Origin: Vagococcus elongatus
GTDB lineage: Bacteria; Bacillota; Bacilli; Lactobacillales; Vagococcaceae
Length of the DNA: 45,899 nt
NCBI RefSeq assembly: GCF_003987645.1
Contig: NZ_NGKA01000021.1
Span: 1-45,899 of the forward strand
Direction of reading: 5' to 3'
The notes under the pieces are model-generated. The model did no database searches. It had not been told where the DNA came from and saw nothing but the letters and a program-made list of their open reading frames with translations. A program made the translations under genes and the position numbers. Of the stretch, positions 1-8,163 are shown in pieces. Position 1 is the stretch's first letter; every line of letters begins with the position of its first letter.

Positions 1-128
1 TTTGTCAAAATTGACGGCAGATTTTTTGCGCCTTTTTTTAGCTTACAATTTCAATTCGCTAAGATTCAGCTTGAAAAACATTAAAGCCATACTTTTTAAA
101 AATCATATAATTATTCAGTAGGCATTAA
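1..128. repeat. Terminal 128-base repeat, left copy
   Basis: These 128 bases are the exact reverse complement of positions 45772-45899. Identity stops abruptly at base 129. The copy supplies the last few codons and the stop of the minus-strand Mga-like gene, so it interrupts that gene. I infer the end of a dispersed repeat, such as an insertion sequence or other mobile element, at which the assembly stopped. A length of 127-128 also matches the overlap left by a k=127 de Bruijn assembler. No transposase is visible inside the 128 bases. Confidence 0.9.
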
Positions 129-740
129 GTAAATCAACAGCATATCATCATGATGTCCTTTAGATGATTCAAAAAAATGATCAAAAATAGATCCGGCTAA
201 CGCTATGATTTTTTGACGGTTGAAGTCAAATGGCCAAGAATGGATAAAATAAATTTCATTGAAATAACTCGTAAAAAAATAACGTACATGAATTTCATGA
301 ATGTTAGCTATATGTAAAGGTCTTTTATCTAGAACCAGTTCATACTTTCTGATGGCCCGGCTGATTTGACCGGCCAGGCGATGCAAAGAAGACTGGCTGA
401 TGTATACTCGTTCTTCCCAGTCCTCCAGATTGATTGTAGGGTCAAAAAATATTTTTTCCAGCAAAATAAAAGCTTCTGAATTTTTGACAATATCATGGTA
501 AATGATTTGTGCGTGACTGCTGGGCGGTGTACTTAAACGTACGCCATTTTTTTTTGACGTTTCGATAATAATATTTGGATACCAGTTTTCTTTTAGAAAC
601 TGTACATCACTATTGATCGTCCGCAATGACGCGTTATTCTTTTCAGCTAATTCACTGGAACTTATCCAGCTAGAACTATCATTGAGTTGTTCTAAAATCG
701 CCAATCTGCGCCTAGTTGAATTATCTAGTAGCTTACGCAT
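111..740 (-). CDS. Mga-like helix-turn-helix regulator, 3' end truncated
   Basis: The 209 residues match the N-terminal part of Mga/AtxA-like stand-alone regulators. Residues 10-50 form a winged helix (ILEQLNDSSSWISSSELAEK and the following recognition helix), followed by the helical Mga domain. Family members are usually about 450-500 residues and carry PRD-like and EIIB-like domains further on; all of that is missing. The last codons and the stop lie inside the terminal repeat, so the gene is broken by whatever that repeat is. The ATG is preceded by AAAGGA at a 10-base spacing. The small minus-strand gene 810-1019 lies just upstream and may be co-transcribed. The regulated genes cannot be told from the window. 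Confidence 0.75.
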   Translation of the reverse strand: MRKLLDNSTRRRLAILEQLNDSSSWISSSELAEKNNASLRTINSDVQFLKENWYPNIIIETSKKNGVRLSTPPSSHAQIIYHDIVKNSEAFILLEKIFFDPTINLEDWEERVYISQSSLHRLAGQISRAIRKYELVLDKRPLHIANIHEIHVRYFFTSYFNEIYFIHSWPFDFNRQKIIALAGSIFDHFFESSKGHHDDMLLIYLMPTE

Positions 741-809
741 ACGGTGTCATTCCTTTCGATAGAAAATCACCCATTCTTTCATAGGAGGCATTTGTCCAAG
801 ATATCTGTT

Positions 810-1019
810 TCAGTCAGACAGCATATCCTTCATGACAAGATAATAGTTTTTAAAAGAATTTGGATGAAGTAAGGCTGTTTCTACCAGTGTGGTGAAGAAA
901 CGTATGAACTGTCGTTTTTGTTCTTGTTTAAAATAAATGGTTTCCAAAAAATCATGAGCAATCGTGACTTTAAGGAACTGGTCGGTTATTTCTAACTTGA
1001 TATTTTTAAAAACAAACAT
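810..1019 (-). CDS. Small hypothetical protein (69 aa)
   Basis: I do not recognise this protein. It is a 69-residue soluble sequence rich in Phe, Ile and Leu with no membrane segment or known motif. The start is supported by a strong GGGAGGA ribosome binding site just before the ATG. It lies about 70 bases upstream of the truncated Mga-like regulator on the same strand, with no terminator between them, so the two are probably transcribed together. It could be an accessory to the regulator, but nothing in the sequence proves this. Confidence 0.5.
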   Translation of the reverse strand: MFVFKNIKLEITDQFLKVTIAHDFLETIYFKQEQKRQFIRFFTTLVETALLHPNSFKNYYLVMKDMLSD

Positions 1020-1468
1020 AGCATCCTCCCGTTAAGAACAAAATAACTAAAAAACAAATATAAGTTTAATATACCCTTTTCTTTATCTTATTACTAGAAA
1101 TTAAATCGTTTTACTATAAAATATGCATAACAGTATTTTTCATCCTATGTATAATTGTCTCAAATGTCAAATGAAATGAACTGAATGAGCGCAACAGTAT
1201 TGAGAAAATTAGTGCATATAAGAAAGTGGTGTAAAAAAGACACTAGCTTGATAAAAGTAGAAAAGATAAAAACTATTGACCATGTCAGAAAGGACGGAAG
1301 GATTTTTTTTTGGTACTGGGAAAGCAACCGCCCTAGAAAAAGAGCTTGTCTGCCAGGGGGGGAAGATATTATGATTAAACAAAAATTCTAGAATGCAAAT
1401 AGTGTGATTATCTTTCATGACACGGTATAATTAGGATATAGCATAAGGAAAGAAGGAGGGAAGAAAGT
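1020..1468. other. Intergenic region without a convincing gene
   Basis: This AT-rich gap separates the divergent small gene (minus) and the YugP gene (plus). A TATAAT hexamer occurs at 1150-1155 on the plus strand, and CGGTATAAT lies about 35 bases upstream of the YugP start. An open frame of 68 codons at 1185-1391 has no ribosome binding site and atypical composition, so I do not call it. A G-rich run near 1360 and an A/T run near 1305 are unexplained. Confidence 0.5.
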
Positions 1469-2158
1469 ATGCTACCATATTTTTATTTCGATCCGACTTA
1501 TTTTTTAGTCATCATAGGTGCGGTCATCTCCATGGCAGCCTCGGGCTATGTCAATGCGACGTTTGAAAAGTATAGTTCTGTCAACAATCGCAGTGGCCTG
1601 ACTGGAGACGACGTTGCCCGTCAGATTTTGAGCAGTGCTAATATCAATGACGTGGCTGTTCAAAGAATCAGAGGCTCGCTGACAGATAACTATAACCCAA
1701 GAGAAAAAACATTAAATTTATCTGAAACTGTAGGACCTTCACGTTCTGTTGCTGCTATTGGTGTAGCGGCTCATGAATGCGGTCATGCGGTCCAGCATGA
1801 CACACATTTTTTTCCGTTGGCATTAAGAAATGCCATCGTACCAGTCGTTAACATTGGTGCCAGTTTGTCATTTCCGTTGATCATACTGGGAATGTTTTTA
1901 TCTGGAAGACTAATTCAAATCGGTATTTTATGTTTTGGCTTGGTGCTAGTGTTTCAAATCATTACATTGCCAGTTGAGTTTAATGCGTCCAACCGTGCGA
2001 TTCAAATTTTAAGGGCAGATAATTTATTAACAGAGGAAGAGCTTGCTGTGGTCAAAAAAGTATTGACGGCGGCAGCGTTAACCTATGTCGCAAGTACTTT
2101 GGCAACAGCACTTCAGTTTTACCGGTTACTGTTGATTTTTGGCAATCGTCGTGATTGA
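1469..2158 (+). CDS. YugP-family membrane zinc metallopeptidase
   Basis: The 229-residue protein matches the neutral zinc metallopeptidase 2 family typified by Bacillus YugP (about 225 residues). The zincin motif HECGHAVQH is at residues 102-110, with His102, Glu103 and His106 as expected metal and catalytic residues. An N-terminal membrane segment (about 11-27) and two or three hydrophobic helices after the motif (about 122-165 and 200-222) suggest an integral membrane enzyme. The conserved EFNAS motif near residue 174 probably adds the third ligand. The start has a strong AAGGAGGGAAG site. The physiological substrate of the family is not established. A small membrane protein follows in the same direction. 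Confidence 0.88.
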   Translation: MLPYFYFDPTYFLVIIGAVISMAASGYVNATFEKYSSVNNRSGLTGDDVARQILSSANINDVAVQRIRGSLTDNYNPREKTLNLSETVGPSRSVAAIGVAAHECGHAVQHDTHFFPLALRNAIVPVVNIGASLSFPLIILGMFLSGRLIQIGILCFGLVLVFQIITLPVEFNASNRAIQILRADNLLTEEELAVVKKVLTAAALTYVASTLATALQFYRLLLIFGNRRD

Positions 2159-2226
2159 GTTGATAGTTTGGACACAGGTATTTTTAGTCAGAAGTTCAGT
2201 CGCTTAAAAAAGAGGAGTTGAAATCA

Positions 2227-2592
2227 ATGAAGAAATCACCTTGTGCTGCCACTGCCACTTCTACAAAAGTAATAATCGGTGTAGGGGTTGTTGCTGCAGT
2301 TGGTGCAGGCATTGCAATTGTTTCATCCAAAAAAGTGTATAGACAACTGACACAACGCCAAAAGAAAAGAGAATTAAAACAATTTGTTGCTGAAAATTTG
2401 GGTAATAATCCTAACTTTATTAAAATTGTTGATTCTTTGTCCCCGCAGGAAATTGAAACCTTGACCAAAGTTTTAGAGAAAGTCGATGAACGGAAAAAAA
2501 ATATTCGAATTGAAGGATTGACTATTCAAGAATTAAAAGAAGAAGTCAAAAAAATGTTTGTCCGTTTGTTAGATAATTTTTCCATTCTATAA
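2227..2592 (+). CDS. Small single-pass membrane protein, unknown function
   Basis: I do not recognise the family. Starting at the ATG at 2227 (GAGGAG nine bases upstream; the earlier TTG at 2218 abuts that site and is unlikely), the protein has 121 residues. A hydrophobic segment rich in Val, Gly and Ala (about 13-33) is followed by a basic patch KKVYRQLTQRQKKR. A charged helical C-terminal region contains SLSPQEIETLTKVLEKVDER. The likely topology is a short N-terminus, one membrane helix and a cytoplasmic helical tail. It lies downstream of the YugP gene and ends at a strong terminator, so the two may form an operon. Confidence 0.65.
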   Translation: MKKSPCAATATSTKVIIGVGVVAAVGAGIAIVSSKKVYRQLTQRQKKRELKQFVAENLGNNPNFIKIVDSLSPQEIETLTKVLEKVDERKKNIRIEGLTIQELKEEVKKMFVRLLDNFSIL

Positions 2593-2642
2593 AAAAACGA
2601 CTCTCATGTTGAAGCGGCTGCTTCCATGAGAGTCGTTTTTTT
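2592..2642. terminator. Bidirectional terminator between convergent genes
   Basis: The stem AAACGACTCTCATG pairs with CATGAGAGTCGTTT around a 16-base loop, with A-run and T-run flanks. It can end transcription from the plus-strand small membrane protein gene and from the minus-strand PHP phosphatase gene. Confidence 0.9.
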
Positions 2643-3420
2643 ATAATGGGATTTGTACGCGTTCTTTCCCGATAAACAATGTGAGACTTTTGACGTGATG
2701 GGCTTTTAGTTTAGCTGACATTTCCTCAAAGGCTAATTGATAGTCGGCTGCCTGATGGGCATCAGAGCCTAAACTGAAATACTTGCCGCCTAGGTTTTGA
2801 TAGAGAGCAATAGCATAATCATACAGACTTTCTTTTTGATATTTTACAAAGCTTTTTGAGTTCAGTTCCAAAGCCATTTCTTTTTCGATGACTTTCTTAA
2901 AAACTGTGGATAGCTGGTCCTCGAAATGTTCAGCAAATTCTTTAACTGTAAAGTCAAAGCGGCGGATGCCATAGTCAAAATGAGCTAAAATGTCTGCTTC
3001 ATGGAAGTTGGTCAGCACATGCGTCATAGCCTCAAAATATTCTGTTGTCACAGCGATTTTATCCTTGCTCAAGACGATATCGTCCATGTAGTCGAAGGTG
3101 CCGTTTTGGTGAATACTTAACAGTTTTAAATCATAGGGTCTGGTAGACAGATAGTCTATTATTTCTTGCTCTTGTCCCGGAACGATGCCAAGCTCGATGC
3201 CTTTTAAAAATTTTGTCGGAAAAGACTGTTCCAATTCCGAGATTTTTTTTGTATACAAGTTGTAATCGGGAATACTGTCCTGAAAATTTTCTGCAGGATT
3301 TTTTAAATCAAAATGTTCTGTGCTGACAAAATACTCCGGTTGATATTTTAAATAATTTTCAAATGTTTCATCTGCATCAAAGGAAAAATATGTATGCAAA
3401 TGCTGGTCATGATAGTTCAT
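2641..3420 (-). CDS. PHP-domain histidinol-phosphatase-like hydrolase (HisJ family)
   Basis: The 259-residue protein has the PHP phosphoesterase motifs in order: DQHLHTYFSFDAD at the N-terminus, ELGIVPG, SIHQNG, HFDYG and GSDAH near residue 220. These are the His/Asp/Glu ligands of a metal cluster of the HisK/HisJ type. I chose the ATG at 3420 because AAAGGAG lies just upstream; the longer reading frame overlaps the neighbouring gene and has no site. No histidine biosynthesis genes are nearby, so the substrate may be histidinol phosphate or another small phosphate ester. The gene follows the PucR-like regulator by 35 bases and is probably in the same operon. Confidence 0.78.
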   Translation of the reverse strand: MNYHDQHLHTYFSFDADETFENYLKYQPEYFVSTEHFDLKNPAENFQDSIPDYNLYTKKISELEQSFPTKFLKGIELGIVPGQEQEIIDYLSTRPYDLKLLSIHQNGTFDYMDDIVLSKDKIAVTTEYFEAMTHVLTNFHEADILAHFDYGIRRFDFTVKEFAEHFEDQLSTVFKKVIEKEMALELNSKSFVKYQKESLYDYAIALYQNLGGKYFSLGSDAHQAADYQLAFEEMSAKLKAHHVKSLTLFIGKERVQIPL

Positions 3421-3454
3421 ATAAGCCACTCCTTTTTTTATCGAAATTAAACGA

Positions 3455-4321
3455 TTATTTTTTATGTTGGACAAACAAATAAGCTAAAACAAGATCATCC
3501 ATGGACTTTAAGGACAGGGAGGTTTGTTCATGGAATTTTTCGATACGGTAACGCAGGGTGTTGCGGTGCATAAACAATTCTTTGGCGGCAGAACTGATAT
3601 TTCCCTGATTATGCCAAAGCGCCTCAATGATTTTCGCCATTTCTGGTTCTAACGCAATCTTTTCAGCGAAGTAAGTCATCAATGAGCTGTTTTGAAAATT
3701 TTTCTTAGTTAAGTAGGACAGGGAAAGCTCTGCTATTTGGACAGCCTGATTATACTTTATTTGATTTTGTTCAGATAAAAAAATCGTCATTTGTTCATGG
3801 AAAAGTTTTTTGAACTCCTCATCCAAAGGCAGGAAGACACCGACAAAAACTTTGCCTTTTATGCCAAAATCACTTTCTAATGTTTTCAGAATCCCTTCGA
3901 TTTCTTCCAAGGAGTAGCGGTTTTTATCTTCTTTTTCTATCAGGACACCGAATGAAGGAGACACAAAAAAACTTGATACAGGTTGATTAAACATATTTTC
4001 AAAGGCTAATAGCCACTCTTTATTTTCCTCTTTATTTTCAGAACTTAAAAGAAACTGGATACTTCTGAAATTTCCTTTTTCTGGGGGGAGTGCCCCATCA
4101 AAAAATAAATAATGATGCCAGTTGTTTTCCGGCAATTCTGTGCCTTGTTCGAAGTACTCCTGTTTGATGTTAGTCAACAATTTGACTTCCGTCTCACTTA
4201 ATTCGGCTTGAGGAATAGCCAAGTAGTCCGTCGCCGTCTTGATTGCCAAATAAGTCTGGTCGGGTTTTTGGGATGTGAAAAAACTGTTTGGGTATATTTT
4301 TTTTAAAAATGCAATGTCCAT
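3455..4321 (-). CDS. PucR/CdaR-type transcriptional regulator
   Basis: The last 55 residues of this 288-residue protein form the PucR C-terminal helix-turn-helix: IIEALWHNQGNISSAAKELF followed by MHRNTLRYRIEKF. The N-terminal 220 residues fit a diverged ligand-sensing GGDEF-like region seen in CdaR-type proteins, but I see no named binding motif. The ATG is preceded by AAAGGTGAG at a suitable distance. The PHP phosphatase gene follows after 35 bases. The family often controls purine, sugar-acid or amino acid use; the target here is unknown, with the adjoining phosphatase the closest candidate. Confidence 0.8.
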   Translation of the reverse strand: MDIAFLKKIYPNSFFTSQKPDQTYLAIKTATDYLAIPQAELSETEVKLLTNIKQEYFEQGTELPENNWHHYLFFDGALPPEKGNFRSIQFLLSSENKEENKEWLLAFENMFNQPVSSFFVSPSFGVLIEKEDKNRYSLEEIEGILKTLESDFGIKGKVFVGVFLPLDEEFKKLFHEQMTIFLSEQNQIKYNQAVQIAELSLSYLTKKNFQNSSLMTYFAEKIALEPEMAKIIEALWHNQGNISSAAKELFMHRNTLRYRIEKFHEQTSLSLKSMDDLVLAYLFVQHKK

Positions 4322-4498
4322 AGGTGCTCACCTTTCAACGTGAAAATATCATTACGTTTATTTTAACATATTATGCCCGGGAAAATTTTGCAATCTGACA
4401 TGATAGGTAACAAGAAAGCTATTTGTCAGCAATACAGTAAGCAGAAATAAAAAATACCTAGAGAAATAAAAGAAGTCTCATTGTGGGAGGAGGTGAAA

Positions 4499-4549
4499 AT
4501 GTTCTATGTTCAATTGTTCTGCCAATCGAACTATAGTAAACTAGGGTGA
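4499..4549 (+). CDS. Possible 16-residue leader peptide upstream of lepB
   Basis: A near-perfect ribosome binding site, GGGAGGAGGTGA (4485-4496), stands before an ATG that opens only 16 codons (MFYVQLFCQSNYSKLG) and stops at 4547-4549. It ends 28 bases before the signal peptidase gene, whose own start lacks a good ribosome binding site. It may be a translated leader that feeds ribosomes to, or controls, lepB, or the remnant of a longer gene. No attenuator hairpin or regulatory codon run is evident. Confidence 0.35.
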   Translation: MFYVQLFCQSNYSKLG

Positions 4550-4577
4550 CAAGCGCTAAAATCAGCCATCAGATGTT

Positions 4578-5192
4578 ATGAATTCTAAAGGCAATAATCA
4601 ATGGACAGGGATGTGTGAAAATATGATCAAAAGACAAGATAGTTCAAAGAAAAAACATAGAAGCTGGTGGAATCTGTCAGACACCTTATTTTTTTTGGGG
4701 GTGCTAACACTCATCATTATCCAGTTTTTATTTTTTCGTCCGGTAAAAGTGTCAGGCGTTTCAATGATGCCTACATTAGAAGATGAAGATTTGGTAACAA
4801 CTTCCTATGTAGGAGATGTTGAGCGATTCGATATCGTGACTTTTCTTCCTCAAGGTGTCGAGGACCATTATATCAAGCGGGTGGTGGGCTTGCCCGGCGA
4901 GACGATATACTATCAAAATGATCAGTTGTTTATTAATGGACAACTAGTGGAGGAACCTTATCTAACGTCATCAAAAGCTGAACTCAGGGCGGGAGAATCT
5001 TTGACAGCAGATTTTCACTATGGCGATGCAGAACGCCTGTATGTGATTCCAGCCAATCATTATTTTGTTCTAGGAGATAATCGGCAACATTCAACAGATA
5101 GCCGGAAAATTGGACCGGTTGAAAGAGACAAGACTTTTAGAATCATGAACTATCGCTTGTTGCCTTTTGAAAAGCTTGGAGTGGTGGATTAG
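4578..5192 (+). CDS. lepB: Signal peptidase I
   Basis: This 204-residue type I signal peptidase removes signal peptides from exported proteins at the outer face of the membrane. A basic N-terminus precedes one membrane segment (about residues 36-53). The catalytic serine is Ser62 in SGVSMMPT and the general base is Lys100 in YIKRVVGLPGE. The conserved GDNR...STDSR box lies near residue 170. The length suits single-anchor Gram-positive enzymes. The start is uncertain: ATGs at 4578, 4611 and 4623 are all possible and none has a strong ribosome binding site. tadA begins four bases after the stop, so they are probably co-transcribed. Confidence 0.93.
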   Translation: MNSKGNNQWTGMCENMIKRQDSSKKKHRSWWNLSDTLFFLGVLTLIIIQFLFFRPVKVSGVSMMPTLEDEDLVTTSYVGDVERFDIVTFLPQGVEDHYIKRVVGLPGETIYYQNDQLFINGQLVEEPYLTSSKAELRAGESLTADFHYGDAERLYVIPANHYFVLGDNRQHSTDSRKIGPVERDKTFRIMNYRLLPFEKLGVVD

Positions 5193-5195
5193 AAG

Positions 5196-5699
5196 ATGAA
5201 GATGGCAAGTTCTTTTACAGTTGAAGAAAAAGAATTTTTTATGAGAGAAGCACTTCGAGAAGCCGGTTTAGCCCAAGAAAAAGGCGAAGTTCCTATTGGG
5301 GCGGTGGTTATCCACAAAGGAGAAATCATCGGCCGAGGTCATAATTTAAGGGAGACCACACAAAATGCTATCACTCACGCTGAAATGCTGGCGATTCAGG
5401 AAGCCTGTGATGTGATTGGCAGTTGGCGACTGGAAGACTGCCAAATGTTTGTGACACTGGAACCGTGTATCATGTGCAGCGGTGCATTAATTCTATCTCG
5501 CGTGGATGAAGTGTATTACGGAGCCGCAGACCTAAAAGGAGGCGGTGTGGAAAGTCTTTACCACCTCTTGACGGACCAGCGATTGAATCATCGGGCGTAT
5601 GTAGAAAAAGGTGTGCTGGAAGAAGAGTGCCGGTTACTTCTGAAAAACTTTTTTAGAGCACTCCGACAAAAAAAGAAGGGAAAAAAAGGGGAAGAGTAG
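5196..5699 (+). CDS. tadA: tRNA-specific adenosine deaminase
   Basis: TadA converts the wobble adenosine of tRNA-Arg(ACG) to inosine. The 167-residue protein has the zinc-dependent deaminase motifs: HAE at residues 61-63 (His61 ligand, Glu63 proton shuttle) and PCIMC with Cys91 and Cys94. The segment GEVPIGAVV near residue 30 is typical. The C-terminus is unusually basic (RQKKKGKKGEE). The gene is packed between lepB and the MutS-like gene: four bases separate it from lepB, and the next ATG follows its stop directly. SRP RNA lies further downstream, a neighbourhood common for tadA in Firmicutes. Confidence 0.95.
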   Translation: MKMASSFTVEEKEFFMREALREAGLAQEKGEVPIGAVVIHKGEIIGRGHNLRETTQNAITHAEMLAIQEACDVIGSWRLEDCQMFVTLEPCIMCSGALILSRVDEVYYGAADLKGGGVESLYHLLTDQRLNHRAYVEKGVLEEECRLLLKNFFRALRQKKKGKKGEE

Positions 5700-7358
5700 A
5701 TGAATGAAAAAATAATGATGGGAATTCTCGCGATCGGGATAGTGGGCTTTATCTTATTTGTAAGCTGGAGAGATCAGCAGAGATTGAAAGAAAAAATAAA
5801 ACGTGAATGGGGAAAAGTGCCCAAGTCAACGGCAGTAAACGTGGATGATGAAAATAGTTTATATGAAGTATGGCAACTGCACGTCCAAAAGAAAAATTTG
5901 ACAGCATTGCTTGACGATACTACGTGGTATGACTTGGACTTGTCACGTTTATTTAAGGTACTCAACGGCACACGTTCCAGTATAGGCGCCGAGTGGCTTT
6001 ATTCAAAGCTGCGTCAAAATGATTATCGGCAGAAAGAGCAAAAAGATTTCCGCCAGCTCGTGGATTTTTTTTACGAGCATCAAGGGGAAAGAGAAAAGAT
6101 GCAATTTGCTTTGGCTAAAGTGGGAAAGAAAAATGAAAATCATGTTTGGAAGTATTTATATGATGACGATCTGTCTTTTATTAAACATTCTTGGCTTTTT
6201 TATCTGGCAGGCGGTGCAACGTTAGTTTCTCTCTTATTATTTTTATTTACGTTTGAAGTGGTTTTTGGCGTTCTAACACTATTTCTTGTCTGTGTGAATA
6301 TGGGCACCTATTATTATTACAAAGGTAAATTGGAAACAGAATTGGTTGTGATGGGTTACCTTGTGAATGTCTTATCTACTCCAGAAACAATGAAAAAACT
6401 TGACTTTCCTTTTAAGAAAGAGATGACAGAGTATGCGAAGCTTTTTAATAGCGTCCGAAAAGTCGGCTTTTCGTTTCGAGTAAAAGGTGATACAGATGCG
6501 GAAGTTTTTTTTGAATATCTTAACATGATGTTTATGGTTCCCTTTATCTCTTACAATATCGTGGTAGATAAAATCAAAAAATATCGGCAAGAAGCAACCG
6601 CTTTAGTGGAATTGTTAGGGGCTGTAGATGCTGCCATTGCAGTAGCCAATTTTCAGAAATTACTGCCTTATTACTGCAGGAGTGAATTTATCAGCGATAA
6701 AAAAATTCAGGGGCAAGGTGTGTACCATCCGATGTTGACGGAACCCGTAGCCAATGACGTTTCTCTTGAACAGTTTAATTTGGTGACTGGTTCAAATGCA
6801 TCCGGGAAATCCACTTATGTCAAGAGTGTGGCAATCAATGCAATTTTATCCCAAACGTTCGGAATAGCATGTGCTGAGAGTTGGCAGATGCACCCCGGTG
6901 AAATTTATACATCAATGGCGATCAAAGATGATATTTTTAAAGGAGAAAGCTACTTTATTTCTGAAATAAAATCAGTAAGACGTATTATTCGTGTGATTGA
7001 AAATGGTCATTTCTGCTACGCTTTTGTGGATGAAATTCTTAAAGGAACCAATACAATCGAAAGGATCGCTTCATCCTCTCATATAGTCGAGTGGCTGAGC
7101 CGACAGGATTGCTTGGGATATGTGGCGACTCATGACATCGAATTGACGGAAATTTTAGGGGAAAAATGTCATAATATTCATTTTCGTGAAGTCGTTATGG
7201 ATGACGGGGACATCACGTTTGACTATCGCTTGCATCAAGGGCCGTCGCAAACTAGAAATGCTATCGCCTTGTTGGAACGACTGGATTATCCAAAGGAAAT
7301 AGTCCGTCAAGCCATTGAGTCCGCCAGTGCTTTTGAGAAAAGCCGGCAATGGCATTGA
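5700..7358 (+). CDS. Membrane-anchored MutS-like ATPase
   Basis: The C-terminal half is a MutS-type ABC ATPase: Walker A GSNASGKST near residue 365, an FVDEI Walker B near residue 440, the GTNTIERIA motif and ATHD. Before it lie the helical MutS core and clamp regions. Unlike MutS and MutS2, the 552-residue protein has no mismatch-recognition domain or Smr domain. It carries an N-terminal hydrophobic helix (about residues 3-22) and a hydrophobic pair (about 165-205), so it is probably membrane-bound. This is a known but poorly characterised MutS-related family in Firmicutes. The start directly follows the tadA stop, which suggests translational coupling. A role in mismatch repair should not be assumed. 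Confidence 0.85.
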   Translation: MNEKIMMGILAIGIVGFILFVSWRDQQRLKEKIKREWGKVPKSTAVNVDDENSLYEVWQLHVQKKNLTALLDDTTWYDLDLSRLFKVLNGTRSSIGAEWLYSKLRQNDYRQKEQKDFRQLVDFFYEHQGEREKMQFALAKVGKKNENHVWKYLYDDDLSFIKHSWLFYLAGGATLVSLLLFLFTFEVVFGVLTLFLVCVNMGTYYYYKGKLETELVVMGYLVNVLSTPETMKKLDFPFKKEMTEYAKLFNSVRKVGFSFRVKGDTDAEVFFEYLNMMFMVPFISYNIVVDKIKKYRQEATALVELLGAVDAAIAVANFQKLLPYYCRSEFISDKKIQGQGVYHPMLTEPVANDVSLEQFNLVTGSNASGKSTYVKSVAINAILSQTFGIACAESWQMHPGEIYTSMAIKDDIFKGESYFISEIKSVRRIIRVIENGHFCYAFVDEILKGTNTIERIASSSHIVEWLSRQDCLGYVATHDIELTEILGEKCHNIHFREVVMDDGDITFDYRLHQGPSQTRNAIALLERLDYPKEIVRQAIESASAFEKSRQWH

Positions 7359-7401
7359 TAAAAGACTAGCTTTTTTATTTAAAATAGGTTAGAATGATTA
7401 A

Positions 7402-7476
7402 GGGCAATGGTGAGATTGCCAAGCGTGTCAGGTCTGGAAGGAAGCAGCACTACGCAGTTGTCACCATGTGCCTATT
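7402..7476 (+). ncRNA. ffs: Small signal recognition particle RNA (4.5S-like)
   Basis: The segment contains the conserved SRP core GTCAGGTCTGGAAGGAAGCA with the tetraloop and asymmetric-loop bases. The ends pair: GGCA-TGGTGA near 7403 with TCACCA-TGTGCC near 7461-7472. A T-run immediately follows, so the closing stem can also act as terminator. Total length is about 72-76 bases, the short SRP RNA form of Lactobacillales. A TAGAAT hexamer at 7390-7395 is a plausible -10 box. The exact ends are estimated. Confidence 0.9.
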
Positions 7477-7570
7477 TTTTTGTCTTTAAATCGAGGTTTG
7501 TAGAGGTTTAAAGTGTGTAAAAATGACAAAGTAGCATAAAATTTGCATTTATAAATTCAGATTATTTAGT

Positions 7571-7594
7571 CGGTCAACGATGACCGTTTTTTGT
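7571..7594 (+). terminator. Terminator with no obvious upstream gene
   Basis: CGGTCA pairs with TGACCG around an ACGA loop and is followed by TTTTTTGTTT. It lies about 95 bases beyond the end of the SRP RNA, which already has its own T-run. It may be a backup terminator or end a short unannotated transcript. Confidence 0.6.
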
Positions 7595-7683
7595 TTGACC
7601 AGATTTTAAACAAAAATCGAAAATACTGTTTCAATTTATTCGCAATATGAAGGTCAAAAATATTTATGAACGCTAGCCAAATA

Positions 7684-7717
7684 AGGAAAGCTAAACTTTT
7701 ATCAGTTTAGCTTTCCT
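7684..7717 (-). terminator. Terminator of the DUF898 gene
   Basis: A 14-base perfect stem, AGGAAAGCTAAACT with AGTTTAGCTTTCCT, closes a six-base loop. On the minus strand it is followed by a short T-rich tract and lies just beyond the DUF898 stop codon. Confidence 0.65.
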
Positions 7718-7761
7718 CATTTGAACATGCCTTTACCCGTCAAGATTGAGGAGTGTTTTTT

Positions 7762-8067
7762 TTAGCTTATAGTATGTGTGTGCATAGTTCTCCATTGTTC
7801 CAGTTTAATATTTAGCCAAAAACTATAAATACCTAATGTGACAATAGTTAATAATAGCCATTTAATCCAATTTCCAAATAATTGCATAGCTGTGCCGTCA
7901 AAATACAGGCGTTTACCATCAATCACGGTATGTTTGATTTTCCAATTATACATCATACAAATCCCCCAAGGAGCACAAATCCCCAGCGTTAAAACCGTGA
8001 TAAGCCAAGACAAAATCGCTGTCCCCACATACGTAGCAAGTCCACCATCAAAATATGATTCTTTCAT
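7762..8067 (-). CDS. DUF898-family small membrane protein
   Basis: The 101-residue protein has two similar halves, each a hydrophobic helix ending in TLGI followed by a tryptophan motif: LITVLTLGICAPWG near residues 22-35 and LLTIVTLGIYSFWL near 71-84. The pattern, with VIDGKRLYFDGT between, is typical of short DUF898 (YjgN-related) proteins. Two membrane helices are likely. The function of the family is unknown. The start is an ATG on the minus strand with an A/G-rich site upstream. The gene is bounded by terminators on both sides, so it probably stands alone. Confidence 0.75.
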   Translation of the reverse strand: MKESYFDGGLATYVGTAILSWLITVLTLGICAPWGICMMYNWKIKHTVIDGKRLYFDGTAMQLFGNWIKWLLLTIVTLGIYSFWLNIKLEQWRTMHTHTIS

Positions 8068-8127
8068 TGATTACATCCTCCAGTGTGTTCTAATATCTTT
8101 TACAATCTTTAAATTTTAAAAAAATTC

Positions 8128-8159
8128 CCAACCAGTATTTACCGTACTGGTTGGTTTTT
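8128..8159. terminator. Terminator downstream of the YxeA-like gene
   Basis: CCAACCAGTA pairs with TACTGGTTGG around a seven-base loop. Both outer flanks are T-rich on the outgoing strand, so it can work in both directions. It ends transcription from the minus-strand YxeA-like gene. Confidence 0.85.
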
Positions 8160-8163
8160 CGTT

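Noticed and set aside
1185-1391. 68-codon plus-strand frame upstream of the YugP gene
   Set aside because: No ribosome binding site, odd composition, and a competing antisense frame over the same bases; more likely untranslated.
5700-7358. MutS or MutS2 mismatch/recombination protein
   Set aside because: It lacks the mismatch-recognition and Smr domains and has membrane helices, so it belongs to a separate MutS-related family.
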